From Streptomyces brasiliensis (GTDB taxonomy: Bacteria; Actinomycetota; Actinomycetes; Streptomycetales; Streptomycetaceae), in NCBI RefSeq assembly GCF_014647875.1, contig NZ_BMQA01000020.1, positions 62,001 to 126,000 on the forward strand: DNA of 64,000 nt, in the 5' to 3' direction. Positions 9,909 to 18,515 of the stretch are shown here, in pieces. Position 1 is the first letter of the stretch; each line of letters begins with the position of its first letter. A program made the translations under genes and the position numbers. The notes beneath the pieces are model-generated. The model saw only the letters and a list, made by a program, of their open reading frames with translations. It was not told the origin of the DNA and did not search any database.

Positions 9909-10724
9909 CTAGCTCGCCATGCGGCGGGCGGCGTCCTCGAGCCGGTCCGCGAGGGAGCCGTTGATGACCTCGTCACCGACCTGCACCCGGATCCCGCCGA
10001 CGACATCGGGGTCGACGTCGAGGTTGAGGTGCATCGTGCGGCCGTAGAGCTTCGCCAGGGCGGCGCCCAGGCGTCGCTTCTGCGTGTCGCTCAGCGGCAC
10101 CGCCGAGGTGACGACGGCGACCACCCGGTTCTGCCGGTCCGCAGCAAGCTTGGACAGGGACTCGAGTCCAGCTTCCAGGCTACGTCCCCGCGGCGCGGTC
10201 ACAAGGCGCGTCACCAGACGCTCGGTGGTCACGTCGGCCCGGCCGCCGAGCAGCCGGTGCAGCAGCTCGACCTTGGCCGACGGGGTGGCCCCCCGGTCGG
10301 TCAGCGCGGCGCGCAGCTCGGTGTTCGAGGAGATGATCCGGCCGAACCGGAACAGCTCGTCCTCGACGCTGTCGAGCCGGTCCGCCCGCTGAGCGGCCGT
10401 GAGGTCGGCGACGTTCGCGAGCTCCTCCAGCGAGTCCACCAGGTCGCGGGGCTGCGACCAGCGGGAGCGGACCAGGCCCGACACCAGGTCGACGGTGTTG
10501 CCGCCGACCTGTCCGCCGAGCAGGCGTCCGACGAGCTCGGCCTTGGCCTCACCGGGCTGCGCCGGGTCGGTGAGGACCCGACGCAGCGACACCTCGCGGT
10601 CGAGCAGCGCGGTGACGGCCGCCAGCTCGTCGGCGAGCTGCGCCGCGTCCACGGACGTGTTGTCCGTCAGCGCGTCGAGCCGCTCACGTGCGGCTGCCAG
10701 TGCCTCGCGGCTCGCTCCGTTCAT
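9909..10724 (-). CDS. atpH: ATP synthase delta subunit
   Basis: 271 aa, longer than the roughly 180 aa of proteobacterial delta, as usual in actinomycetes. It forms the top of the peripheral stalk joining F1 to subunit b. The N-terminal helical domain (REALAAARERLDALTD) and the C-terminal family signature (ALAKLYGRTMHLNLDVDPDVVGG, then QVGDEVINGSL) are present. It starts at the ATG at 10724, overlapping the atpF stop by 4 nt (ATGA). Confidence 0.96.
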   Translation of the reverse strand: MNGASREALAAARERLDALTDNTSVDAAQLADELAAVTALLDREVSLRRVLTDPAQPGEAKAELVGRLLGGQVGGNTVDLVSGLVRSRWSQPRDLVDSLEELANVADLTAAQRADRLDSVEDELFRFGRIISSNTELRAALTDRGATPSAKVELLHRLLGGRADVTTERLVTRLVTAPRGRSLEAGLESLSKLAADRQNRVVAVVTSAVPLSDTQKRRLGAALAKLYGRTMHLNLDVDPDVVGGIRVQVGDEVINGSLADRLEDAARRMAS

Positions 10725-11266
10725 CGCGTGGCCTCGGCCTTCTCCTCGAGCTCGTCGAGGAAGCGGTCGATCACACGGCTCTGGCGGGCGTGGTCCTCAA
10801 GGGACTCACCGACGAGCTTGCCGGCCAGTTCGGTGGCGAGCTTGCCGACGTCCTGGCGCAGCGCGGACGCGGCGGCCTTGCGGTCGGCCTCGATCTGCGC
10901 GTGACCTGCGGTGACGATCTCCTCACGCTGCCGCTGGCCTTCCGCGCGCATCTCGGCGATGAGCGTGGCGCCCTGCTCCTGCGCCTCCTGGCGCAGGCGT
11001 GCGGCCTCGTGCCGGGCCTCGGCGAGCTGAGCCTTGTACTGCTCGAGCACGCTCTGGGCCTCGGTCTGCGCGGCCTCGGCCTTCTCGATACCGCCCTCGA
11101 TGGCCTCGCGCCGCTGCTCCAGAACCTTGTTGATGTTCGGGAGGAGCTTCCAGGCGAGGAAGCCGAAGACGATGACGAAGGCGAGCAGGCCGATGACGAG
11201 CTCGGGGATCGGCGGGACGAGAGGGTTCTCCTTCCCCTCGGCCGCCAGAATGAGCAGCTGGCTCAT
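10721..11266 (-). CDS. atpF: ATP synthase b subunit
   Basis: 181 aa. One N-terminal membrane helix (IPELVIGLLAFVIVFGFLAWKLLP) is followed by a long, highly charged coiled coil (NINKVLEQRREAIEGGIEKAE onward) that forms the peripheral stator stalk. The stop overlaps the atpH start. It lies 41 bp after atpE. Confidence 0.96.
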   Translation of the reverse strand: MSQLLILAAEGKENPLVPPIPELVIGLLAFVIVFGFLAWKLLPNINKVLEQRREAIEGGIEKAEAAQTEAQSVLEQYKAQLAEARHEAARLRQEAQEQGATLIAEMRAEGQRQREEIVTAGHAQIEADRKAAASALRQDVGKLATELAGKLVGESLEDHARQSRVIDRFLDELEEKAEATR

Positions 11267-11307
11267 GTCAGTGCCTTTCGTCTAGGGGGCTGTCGCTGAT
11301 CGGTCGA

Positions 11308-11538
11308 TCAGGTGCCGTAGACGAACGGCATGACCAGGCCGATGAGGGCGAGCGCCTCACAGAAGGCGAAGCCGAGGATCTGGTTGGCGCGGATCAGGCC
11401 GGCCGCCTCGGGCTGGCGGGCCAGGGCCTGGGTGCCGTTGCCGAAGATGATGCCGACGCCGACGCCGGGGCCGATGGCGGCAAGGCCGTAACCGATGGAA
11501 CCGAGCGAGCCGGAGACGGCGGCAAGGGTCTGGGACAT
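11308..11538 (-). CDS. atpE: ATP synthase c subunit
   Basis: 76 aa. Two membrane helices are joined by the polar loop ARQPEA, the hallmark of the rotor ring protein. The proton-binding carboxylate is Glu61 in FAFCEALALIGLVMPF. AAGG-like leader sequence lies upstream (AAGAAGGAAGAAC). It is located between atpB and atpF in the standard order. Confidence 0.97.
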   Translation of the reverse strand: MSQTLAAVSGSLGSIGYGLAAIGPGVGVGIIFGNGTQALARQPEAAGLIRANQILGFAFCEALALIGLVMPFVYGT

Positions 11539-11609
11539 GCCAGTTCTTCCTTCTTCTTTACGGACCGGTGGGGGTTGGCCACCGGACGATCAGGGGGTGT
11601 GCGGGGCGC

Positions 11610-12431
11610 TCAGTGGTGCTCGGCGAGCGCGCCCTGGATGTAGGTGCACGTCAGCAGGACGAAGACGTACGCCTGCAGTGCCTGGATGAAGAGCTCGAAG
11701 GCCGTCATCACGATCGTCATGAGGAAGCTGACGCCGGCGTAGGCGATACCCACGCCATTCAGCAGGTACCAGCTGGCGATCGTGAAGAGCAGCAGCAGGG
11801 TGTGACCGGCGAACATGTTCGCGAAGAGTCGCACCGCGTGCGTGAACGGCCGCACCAGCAGGTTCGAGAAGAACTCGATGAGCATCGCGAGCGGCAGCAC
11901 CGCACCGAGCGACTTGTCGTAGCCGGTGACGTTCTTGAAGAACCCGACGAACCCGTGCCGCTTGAAGGTCAGGGAGACCCACAGGACGTAGACGATCAGG
12001 GCCAGGACGAGCGGGTAGGCGATGATCGACGTCACCGGGAACTGGGCGACCGGGACGATCGACCAGAGGTTCATCATCCAGATGAAGAAGAACAGCGAGA
12101 CGACCAGCGGGACGTACTTCTCGCCCTCCTTCTTGCCGATGGTCTCGTACACGACTCCGCGCCGGATGAAGTCGTAACCCGACTCCGCGACCATCTGCAG
12201 CTTGCCGGGGACGACCTTCGGCTTGCGGAAGGCGGCCCAGAAGAAGCCGATGACGATGATCGATCCGAGCAGAGCCAGCAGCATCGGCTTGTTGAAGTAC
12301 ACGTTGCTGTCCGCGTCGCCCCAGAGGGGCTTGAACAGGAACGAGTGCAGGCCGGGAGCGGGGAAGCCACAGCCGTCGAAGATGTGGCAGTCGGTCTCGA
12401 AGGCGAGCACCTGCGTCGGGTCAGCACTCAC
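11610..12431 (-). CDS. atpB: ATP synthase a subunit
   Basis: 273 aa from the GTG at 12431, chosen for the strong AAGGAG 7 nt upstream; the longer ATG form at 12467 adds non-conserved residues. It is a multi-spanning membrane protein forming the proton half-channels. The essential Arg is in the conserved segment FSNLLVRPFTHAVRLFANMFAGH, and the last helices contain FELFIQALQAYVFVLLTCTYI. A 225-bp spacer separates it from atpI. Confidence 0.96.
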   Translation of the reverse strand: MSADPTQVLAFETDCHIFDGCGFPAPGLHSFLFKPLWGDADSNVYFNKPMLLALLGSIIVIGFFWAAFRKPKVVPGKLQMVAESGYDFIRRGVVYETIGKKEGEKYVPLVVSLFFFIWMMNLWSIVPVAQFPVTSIIAYPLVLALIVYVLWVSLTFKRHGFVGFFKNVTGYDKSLGAVLPLAMLIEFFSNLLVRPFTHAVRLFANMFAGHTLLLLFTIASWYLLNGVGIAYAGVSFLMTIVMTAFELFIQALQAYVFVLLTCTYIQGALAEHH

Positions 12432-12656
12432 CGCGGGCTCCTTCAGCGTGGCGCATGGGTACGGCAACCTCGTTGTGTCGGCGCGGCGCGTGGCCGCGGG
12501 TCGGCACCGGACTGGTGTTACGGATGTGGGGGCGGCTGTGGGGCATCTCGCCTCGCGATTGAGCAGGCGTCAGCTCGGATGCCCGCGCCCGCGATGCCGC
12601 AGTTGGCACCGGACGATAGCAGGATCTCTCAGCCGTCCTTATCCCGGGCCTACCTC

Positions 12657-13103
12657 TCACGACGAGTGCCCCGACTTTTCGGGCTTGTCGCCCGTCGAGG
12701 AGGAGGTCGGTTCGGGCTCGACGTAGAGGATCTTGGACTTCATGTGCGCACGCGTCTGCGCCGCGATCCACGTGAGGGTGGCGGCGACGAGCGTGAGCGC
12801 GAAGGCCTTGGGGTTGAACAGCGTGGTGTTCTTGAACGCCGCGACGAAAACGAACAGCAGCAGGATCTGAGCCGCGTAGAGCATCAGACCCATGGCCTGG
12901 AACAGATGCGGAAGCGATTTAGCAGTGCGCTGCAGGGCGTAGAGACCGAGCCCCATGAAGAGGAGCACGACCAACGTCGCGACGACAGCCCCGATCGCCC
13001 CCTTGCCGCCCGCGACCACGGCGCTGACGACGGCGGCGAGCGCGCCGACGGCAGCCGTGGGCACGGCGGCCTGGGCCAGGATCCGGGCGTCATTGGACGG
13101 CAT
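12657..13103 (-). CDS. atpI: AtpI-like membrane protein
   Basis: 148 aa from the ATG at 13103 (GGAG upstream with 10-nt spacing); an ATG at 13142 is the alternative. Four hydrophobic segments, and a polar tail ending SSSTGDKPEKSGHSS. It is first in the atp operon, the usual position of AtpI, which is thought to help assemble the c-ring or take part in cation transport. Sequence similarity in this family is low, so the name rests mainly on position and topology. Confidence 0.8.
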   Translation of the reverse strand: MPSNDARILAQAAVPTAAVGALAAVVSAVVAGGKGAIGAVVATLVVLLFMGLGLYALQRTAKSLPHLFQAMGLMLYAAQILLLFVFVAAFKNTTLFNPKAFALTLVAATLTWIAAQTRAHMKSKILYVEPEPTSSSTGDKPEKSGHSS

Positions 13104-13390
13104 GGCGGCAACTCCGCTTTCACAGGGGGCAGGTGTCGTCATGGACGAGCGTAGTCCCAGGTCGAGTGGTGGAGACCTCTGGCCAAGGAACCTGTGCGTC
13201 ACGGTCCTTCGGCCCTGCCCGGGGTTCTCGTGAACCGTATCACAAACTATTTGATGAGGTCTTTACCCGATGAGTGTGCTCGCTGTCACACATGAGACTG
13301 GGAGTGCGCGTCTGTGCAAAAATACGGCCAAGATGTCTGGTATTGGGGAGCTTTATTCCCCCACGACTTGGCAATGCTCTAGTCAGATTC
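13104..13390 (-). promoter_or_regulatory. atp operon promoter region and upstream gene terminator
   Basis: 287 bp without a gene. It is markedly richer in A/T than the flanks between about 13230 and 13390, as expected for the main atp promoter. A GGGG/CCCC mini-hairpin around 13347-13365 may end transcription of the gene at 13391. I could not place -35/-10 hexamers with confidence. Confidence 0.5.
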
Positions 13391-14749
13391 TTACCTTGCG
13401 GCGTCGGCGCGATGTTCCGGCTTTCCGCCCGCCAGGAAGCGCGAACGGGGGCCGATCGCGGTCGCGCCGTTGACCCCGGTCACACCGGCGGCGACCGGAG
13501 TGCGCGGTTCGTCCTCGGCCGGCGTCGAGGCGTCACAGGCCGCTTCCGCGGCCGCGAGCGCGGCCGCCCTGCGGCGCCGGTAGCGGGGCGGCAGGAAGCC
13601 CTCCGCCCAGCGCGGGGCGCGCGGCGTGAACCGCGGCAGCAGGAGCAGCGCCAGGCCGATCGCGCTCAGGAAGACCACGCCGAGCACGATCCACATGGAC
13701 GCCGAGTTCACCGAGTAGGCGAGCGCGCCGAAGGCGATCAGCGCCGACCAGAAGTACATGATCAGCACCGCCCTGCTGTGCGAGTGGCCGATCTCCAGGA
13801 GCCGGTGGTGCAGGTGCCCGCGGTCGGCGGCGAACGGCGACTGGCCGCGCCAGGTGCGGCGCACGATGGCCAGCACCAGGTCGGCGGCCGGCACCGCGAT
13901 GATCGTCAGCGGCAGCAGCAGCGGGATGTAGACCGGCACCGTCTGGTGCACGGCCGCCTTCTCGGAACCGGTGAACAGCGCGAGCGCGTCCGGGTCGACC
14001 TGCCCTGTGATGGAGATCGCACCCGCCGCCAGCACGAGCCCGATCAGCATCGAGCCGGAGTCGCCCATGAAGATCCGCGCCGGGTGCATGTTGTGCGGCA
14101 GGAAGCCCAGGCACATGCCCATCAGGATCGCCGCGAACAGGGTGGCCGGAGCGGCGGCCTCGATGCCGTACGAGTACCAGATGCGGTAGGCGTACAGGAA
14201 GAACGCGCAGGCCGCGATGCACACCATGCCGGAGGCGAGACCGTCGAGGCCGTCCACGAAGTTCACGGCGTTGATGGTGATGACGACGAGCGCGACCGTC
14301 AGCAGGGTGCCCTGCCACTGGGTCAGCGCCACGTTGCCGACACCCGGGACGGGCAGCCACAGGATCGTCAGACCCTGCATGACCATGACGCCCGCGGCGA
14401 TCATCTGGCCGCCCAGCTTGATCAGGGCGTCGATCTCGAACTTGTCGTCCAGGACGCCGATCAGCCAGATCAGGGCAGCGCCGGAGAGCAGCGCCCGCGG
14501 CTCGTTCGACTTGGCGAAGACCTCGTTCAGATTGGTCAGATGGTCCGCTACCAGCAGGCCGGCGCACAGGCCGAAGAACATGGCGATACCGCCGAGGCGC
14601 GGAGTCGGCTCCCGGTGCACGTCACGTGCCCGGATCTCCGGCATGGCTCCCGCCACGATCGCGAACTTCCGTACCGGCCCTGTCAGCAGGTACGTCACCG
14701 CGGCCGTGACACAGAGCGTCAGCAGGTATTCACGCACGGGCTTCCCCAC
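13391..14749 (-). CDS. undecaprenyl-phosphate GlcNAc-1-phosphate transferase (WecA/TagO/MraY superfamily)
   Basis: 452 aa, with about 10-11 membrane helices from residue 8 to about 375, then an Ala/Arg-rich cytoplasmic tail. Signature motifs are PRLGGIAMFFG near the start, the Asp pair in LIGVLDDKFEI, NFVDGLDGLASG (substrate/Mg binding) and the basic His-rich loop RGHLHHRLLEIGHS. It moves a sugar phosphate from UDP-GlcNAc to undecaprenyl phosphate, the first step of teichoic acid or cell wall glycan synthesis. In actinomycetes a gene of this type regularly precedes the atp operon. It follows glyA on the same strand. Confidence 0.9.
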   Translation of the reverse strand: MGKPVREYLLTLCVTAAVTYLLTGPVRKFAIVAGAMPEIRARDVHREPTPRLGGIAMFFGLCAGLLVADHLTNLNEVFAKSNEPRALLSGAALIWLIGVLDDKFEIDALIKLGGQMIAAGVMVMQGLTILWLPVPGVGNVALTQWQGTLLTVALVVITINAVNFVDGLDGLASGMVCIAACAFFLYAYRIWYSYGIEAAAPATLFAAILMGMCLGFLPHNMHPARIFMGDSGSMLIGLVLAAGAISITGQVDPDALALFTGSEKAAVHQTVPVYIPLLLPLTIIAVPAADLVLAIVRRTWRGQSPFAADRGHLHHRLLEIGHSHSRAVLIMYFWSALIAFGALAYSVNSASMWIVLGVVFLSAIGLALLLLPRFTPRAPRWAEGFLPPRYRRRRAAALAAAEAACDASTPAEDEPRTPVAAGVTGVNGATAIGPRSRFLAGGKPEHRADAAR

Positions 14750-14875
14750 AGGTCTCGCTGGCCATCACAGCCCCACACCCTAGCGATGCACGCATATCCA
14801 TGGGGACTGCCGGGTAGCGACGATGGTTGCACCCAAGGCTGTGAAGGCGGCGTATGGAGGTGCGTCTACCCCCGC

Positions 14876-16114
14876 TCAGCGGGGGTACGGCGGAAATCTA
14901 CCGGCCAGCTCGCGCACCTCGTCACGGGCCCCCGCGGTGTCGATGTCCCCGCGCAGCACGCCCGCCATGAGCACGCCGATCCGGGCCAGCTCCGGCTCCC
15001 CCATGCCCTGGGTGGTCAGCGCGGCCGTGCCCAGGCGCAGGCCGCGGGCGTCGCCGTACGGCAGGGCGCAGCAGTCGAGGACCATCCCGGCGGCGGCGAG
15101 CCGGCCGCGGGCGGCACGGCCCTCGACGCCCAGGGGCGCCGGGTCGACGGTGATGAGGTGGGTGTCCGTACCGCCGGTGGTGACGGCCAGCCCCTCGGCG
15201 GCCAGTTCGGACGCCAGGACCCGGGCGTTGGCGACCACCTGATGGGCGTACGCGGTGAACGCCGGTGTCGCCGCCTCGCCGAACGCGACCGCCTTCGCGG
15301 CGATGGCGTTCATCTGGGCGCCGCCCTGGGTGAAGGGGAACACCGCACGGTCGACGCGCTCGGCCAGCTCGGCGCCGCACAGCAGCATCCCGCCGCGCGG
15401 CCCCCGCAGCACCTTGTGCGTGGTCGCGCACACGATGTCGGCGTACGGCACCGGGTTGGGCGCCGCTCCTCCCGCCACCAGGCCGATCGGGTGGGCGGCG
15501 TCCGCGATGAGGTAGGCGCCCACCTCGTCGGCGACCTCGCGGAAGAACGCGTAGTCGATGTGCCGGGGATAGGCGATCGAGCCGCACACGATCGCCTTCG
15601 GCCGGTGCGTGTGGGCCAGCGTCCGCACCTGGTCGTGGTCGATGAGCCCGGTCTCCGCGTCCACCCCGTACCCGACGAAGTCGAACCAGCGGCCGGAGAA
15701 GTTCGCGGGCGAGCCGTGGGTGAGGTGTCCGCCGTAGGGCAGCCCGAGGGCCAGGACTGTGTCTCCGGGGCGCAGAAGGGCTGCGTAGGCGGCCAGGACG
15801 GCGGAGGACCCGGAGTGCGACTGCACGTTGGCGTGGGCGGCGCCGAACAGCGCTCTGGCGCGCTCCACGGCGACCTGCTCGGCGACGTCGACGATCTCGC
15901 AGCCGCCGTGGTAGCGGGCGCCGGAATAGCCCTCGGCGTACTTGTTGGCCAGGGGTGAGCCGAGCGCGGCCAGGACGGCCGGTGACGTGAAGTTCTCGGC
16001 GGCGATCAGCTGCAAGGTGGTCGACTGCCGGTCCAGCTCGGCAAGGAGGATCTCGGCCAGCTCGGGATCCTGGCGCCGCAGGACATCGGTCTCGAGGGTA
16101 GGGGTGACCGACAT
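14876..16114 (-). CDS. glyA: serine hydroxymethyltransferase
   Basis: 412 aa from the ATG at 16114 (GGGAG 7 nt upstream). It is a PLP enzyme interconverting serine plus tetrahydrofolate with glycine plus methylene-THF. The PLP lysine motif is ATTHKVLRGPRGG (usually THKTLRGPRGG). Other landmarks are LQLIAAENFTSPAVL at the N-terminus, HANVQSHSGSSA, and YLIADAAHPIGL with the PLP Asp. It is probably one of two Streptomyces SHMTs, the paralogue kept next to this block. Somewhat divergent residues (VLRGP, YGDARGLRLGTAAL) suggest a secondary paralogue. Confidence 0.93.
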   Translation of the reverse strand: MSVTPTLETDVLRRQDPELAEILLAELDRQSTTLQLIAAENFTSPAVLAALGSPLANKYAEGYSGARYHGGCEIVDVAEQVAVERARALFGAAHANVQSHSGSSAVLAAYAALLRPGDTVLALGLPYGGHLTHGSPANFSGRWFDFVGYGVDAETGLIDHDQVRTLAHTHRPKAIVCGSIAYPRHIDYAFFREVADEVGAYLIADAAHPIGLVAGGAAPNPVPYADIVCATTHKVLRGPRGGMLLCGAELAERVDRAVFPFTQGGAQMNAIAAKAVAFGEAATPAFTAYAHQVVANARVLASELAAEGLAVTTGGTDTHLITVDPAPLGVEGRAARGRLAAAGMVLDCCALPYGDARGLRLGTAALTTQGMGEPELARIGVLMAGVLRGDIDTAGARDEVRELAGRFPPYPR

Positions 16115-16256
16115 GGCGGGCTCCCGGGGCGGTCGACGGTGACGTACGTCCAATGTAGGCCCGGGACCAGTGGGGTGCGCGGTCGTTGGTCCGTCCGATG
16201 ACACCCGTGGGCACCGCGGTATCGGCCGCTCGGCCCAAGGCGGCCGCCGGCCGGCG

Positions 16257-16937
16257 TCACATGCGCGCGGGAACCCCGGTGAGCGCTGTGACCACGGGAT
16301 CCAGCGCGTCGTGTATCTCGTCCCCGATCGACCGGAAGAACGTCAGGGGCGCCCCGTACGGGTCGTAGACCTCGTCGGCCTCCGCCGTCGGGGCCAGGAG
16401 CCACCCGCGTAGAGCGGCGGCCGCACGGACCAGGGCACGGGCGCGCTTGACCACGCCGTCCTCCAGGGGCGGCAGGGTCGCCGGGTCGATCGCCCGCACC
16501 AGGCGGGTGAACTCCTTCAGTGTGAAGGTGCGCAGGCCCGCCGAGTGGCCCATGGAGATCACCTGGGCGCGGTGGTCGCGGGTCGCCGTCAGCACCAGAT
16601 CGGCCATGATCACGTGCTCGTCGAGCAGTTCCCGCCCGGTGAAGCCGGAGGCGTCCGCGCCGAACTCGCCCAGCACGGTGGCCGCGTTGGCCTCCATCGG
16701 CGCGCCCTCGTGGCCCCAGGTGCCCGCGCTCTCCACGATCAGCCCGCCGCCCAGCACGCCGAGCCGCTCCGTCACGAAATGGCGGGTCAGCCGCTCGGTG
16801 ATGGGCGAGCGGCACACATTGCCGGTGCTGACGTGGAGGATGCGGAAACAGTCGCGCGGAAGCCCGACGAACGTCGTCGTGATCTCCGCGGCACTCTCCC
16901 CGTTGCCTATGCCACGCCCCGCGTCAGGGGCCGTCAA
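16257..16937 (-). CDS. low molecular weight protein-tyrosine-phosphatase-like protein with Ser in place of the catalytic Cys
   Basis: 226 aa from a TTG at 16937 that overlaps the Sua5 stop; GAGGTGG lies just upstream. The P-loop reads HVSTGNVCRSPITERL, where active family members have VCxGNICRSP. The nucleophile position is Ser (codon AGC); the Arg and the second Cys are kept. The distal acid loop is recognisable in VYDPYGAPLTFF (normally DP(W/Y)). A C-terminal helix ends in GVPARM. With Ser it should bind phosphate or phosphotyrosine but not hydrolyse it efficiently, so it may be a pseudophosphatase. It is in an operon with prmC and sua5. Confidence 0.85.
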   Translation of the reverse strand: MTAPDAGRGIGNGESAAEITTTFVGLPRDCFRILHVSTGNVCRSPITERLTRHFVTERLGVLGGGLIVESAGTWGHEGAPMEANAATVLGEFGADASGFTGRELLDEHVIMADLVLTATRDHRAQVISMGHSAGLRTFTLKEFTRLVRAIDPATLPPLEDGVVKRARALVRAAAALRGWLLAPTAEADEVYDPYGAPLTFFRSIGDEIHDALDPVVTALTGVPARM

Positions 16938-17581
16938 TTCGCCACCTCGAGGTCGGGTACGACCTTCCGCAGCTCGTCCGGCGAGATCGCGCCCTCGCGC
17001 AGCAGCACCGGCACCTCGCGGGTGACGTCGACGATGGACGACGGCACGTTGCCCGAGGTCGGGCCGCCGTCGAGGTAGACGGAGACGGAGTCGCCGAGCA
17101 TCTGCTGGGCGGCGTCGCAGTCCTCCGGCGCCGGGTGGCCGGTGAGGTTGGCGGAGGAGACGGCCATCGGGCCGACCTCGGTGAGCAGCTCGATGGCGAC
17201 GGGGTGCAGCGGCATGCGCACGGCGACGGTGCCACGGGTGTCCCCCAGGTCCCACTGGAGGGACGGCTGGTGCCGGGCGACGAGCGTGAGGGCGCCCGGC
17301 CAGAACGCGTCGACCAGTTCCCAGGCCATCTCGGAGAAGTCCGTGACGAGGCCGTGCAGCGTGTTCGGGGAGCCGATGAGCACGGGGGTGGGCATGTTGC
17401 GGCCCCGGCCCTTGGCGTCCAGCAGGTCCGCCACGGCCTCCGAGGAGAACGCGTCGGCGCCGATGCCGTACACCGTGTCGGTCGGCAGGACCACGAGTTC
17501 GCCCCGGCGGACGGCCGACGCGGCTTCACGCAGACCCGTCGCGCGGTCGGTCGCGTCGTTGGTGTCGTATCGCCGTGCCAT
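16934..17581 (-). CDS. L-threonylcarbamoyladenylate synthase (Sua5/YwlC/YrdC family)
   Basis: 215 aa. The YrdC fold has the signature LVVLPTDTVYGIGADAF at residues 30-46, KGRGRNMPTPVLI, and the substrate-pocket segment MAVSSANLTGHPAP. It makes threonylcarbamoyl-AMP from Thr, bicarbonate and ATP for the t6A37 modification of ANN-decoding tRNAs. It lacks the C-terminal Sua5 domain, so it is the short TsaC/YrdC type. It follows prmC with only a 17-codon mini-ORF between, and its Shine-Dalgarno GAGGAGG lies inside that mini-ORF. Confidence 0.93.
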   Translation of the reverse strand: MARRYDTNDATDRATGLREAASAVRRGELVVLPTDTVYGIGADAFSSEAVADLLDAKGRGRNMPTPVLIGSPNTLHGLVTDFSEMAWELVDAFWPGALTLVARHQPSLQWDLGDTRGTVAVRMPLHPVAIELLTEVGPMAVSSANLTGHPAPEDCDAAQQMLGDSVSVYLDGGPTSGNVPSSIVDVTREVPVLLREGAISPDELRKVVPDLEVAN

Positions 17582-17583
17582 GT

Positions 17584-17637
17584 CTAGCTGGCCTCCTCGT
17601 ACAGGTACTGCTGGGCTGAAGTCTGCGGGGTGCTCAC
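17584..17637 (-). CDS. 17-residue linking ORF between prmC and sua5
   Basis: A GTG at 17637 overlaps the prmC stop (GTGA). It is followed by 17 sense codons (STPQTSAQQYLYEEAS after the start) and a TAG 2 nt before the sua5 ATG. The GAGGAGG of sua5 encodes its last codons. It could couple translation of the two genes; it may equally be a chance frame. Confidence 0.35.
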   Translation of the reverse strand: MSTPQTSAQQYLYEEAS

Positions 17638-18479
17638 GGCAGCGCCTTGCGGGCGGTCGCGAACCGGGGGCGGTTGTTGAGGTCGGGATGGTCGGCCGCG
17701 TCGGCCCAGCCCCGCTCCTCGGTGAAGATCCACGGCACCTGGCCGCCCTGGGTGTCGGCGTGCTCGATCACGACGACGCCGCCGGGGCGCAGCAGGCGGT
17801 GCGCGGTGCGTTCCAGGCCCCGGATGAAGTCGAGGCCGTCCTCGCCCGAGAACAGGGCGAGTTCGGGGTCGTAGTCCCGGGCCTCCGGGGCGACGTACTC
17901 CCACTCGGTGAGCGGGATGTACGGCGGGTTGCAGATGACGAGGTCGACCTGGCCGTCGAGGTCCGGGAAGGCGTCCAGGGCGTTGCCCTGGCGCAGGTCG
18001 ACCCTGGAGCCCTCCATGTTCTTACGGGTCCACTGGAGGGCTTCCTCGGACAGCTCCACGGCGTGCACGCGCGAGCGCGGGACCTCCTGGGCGAGGGCGA
18101 GCGCGATGGCGCCGGAGCCGGTGCACAGGTCGACGATGAGCGGCTCGACCACGTCCATGGCGCGTACGGCGTCTATGGCCCAGCCGACCACCGACTCGGT
18201 CTCCGGGCGCGGCACGAACACGCCCGGGCCGACCTGGAGTTCCAGGTACCGGAAGTAGGCCCGCCCGGTGATGTGCTGCAGCGGCTCGCGCTGCTCGCGC
18301 CGGGCGATGACCTCCCAGTAGCGGGCGTCGAAGTCCGCGTCCTTCACGGAGTGCAGCGCGCCCCGCTTCACGCCGTGCACGAACGCGGCGAGCTCCTCCG
18401 CGTCGTTGCGCGGCGAGGGCACGCCGGCGTCGGCCAGCCGCTGGGTGGCTTGGGCCACCTCCGCGAGCAGCAGGTTCAC
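17634..18479 (-). CDS. prmC: release factor glutamine N5-methyltransferase
   Basis: 281 aa from the GTG at 18479 (GGAGG 5-7 nt upstream). An N-terminal helical domain is followed by the Rossmann methyltransferase domain, with SAM motif IVDLCTGSGAIALAL and the catalytic NPPY in LVICNPPYIPLTEWEY. VFVPRPETE is the usual PrmC entry motif. It methylates the Gln of the GGQ motif in RF1/RF2. It lies directly downstream of prfA, its substrate gene, 36 bp away. Confidence 0.96.
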   Translation of the reverse strand: MNLLLAEVAQATQRLADAGVPSPRNDAEELAAFVHGVKRGALHSVKDADFDARYWEVIARREQREPLQHITGRAYFRYLELQVGPGVFVPRPETESVVGWAIDAVRAMDVVEPLIVDLCTGSGAIALALAQEVPRSRVHAVELSEEALQWTRKNMEGSRVDLRQGNALDAFPDLDGQVDLVICNPPYIPLTEWEYVAPEARDYDPELALFSGEDGLDFIRGLERTAHRLLRPGGVVVIEHADTQGGQVPWIFTEERGWADAADHPDLNNRPRFATARKALP

Positions 18480-18515
18480 GCTGGTCCTCCGTGTGTCAGT
18501 ACGTCGTCACGCGCC

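Noticed and set aside
13274..15958. 894-codon + strand frame over the GlcNAc-1-P transferase and glyA
   Set aside because: Antisense shadow; runs across two well-defined minus-strand genes and their spacer.
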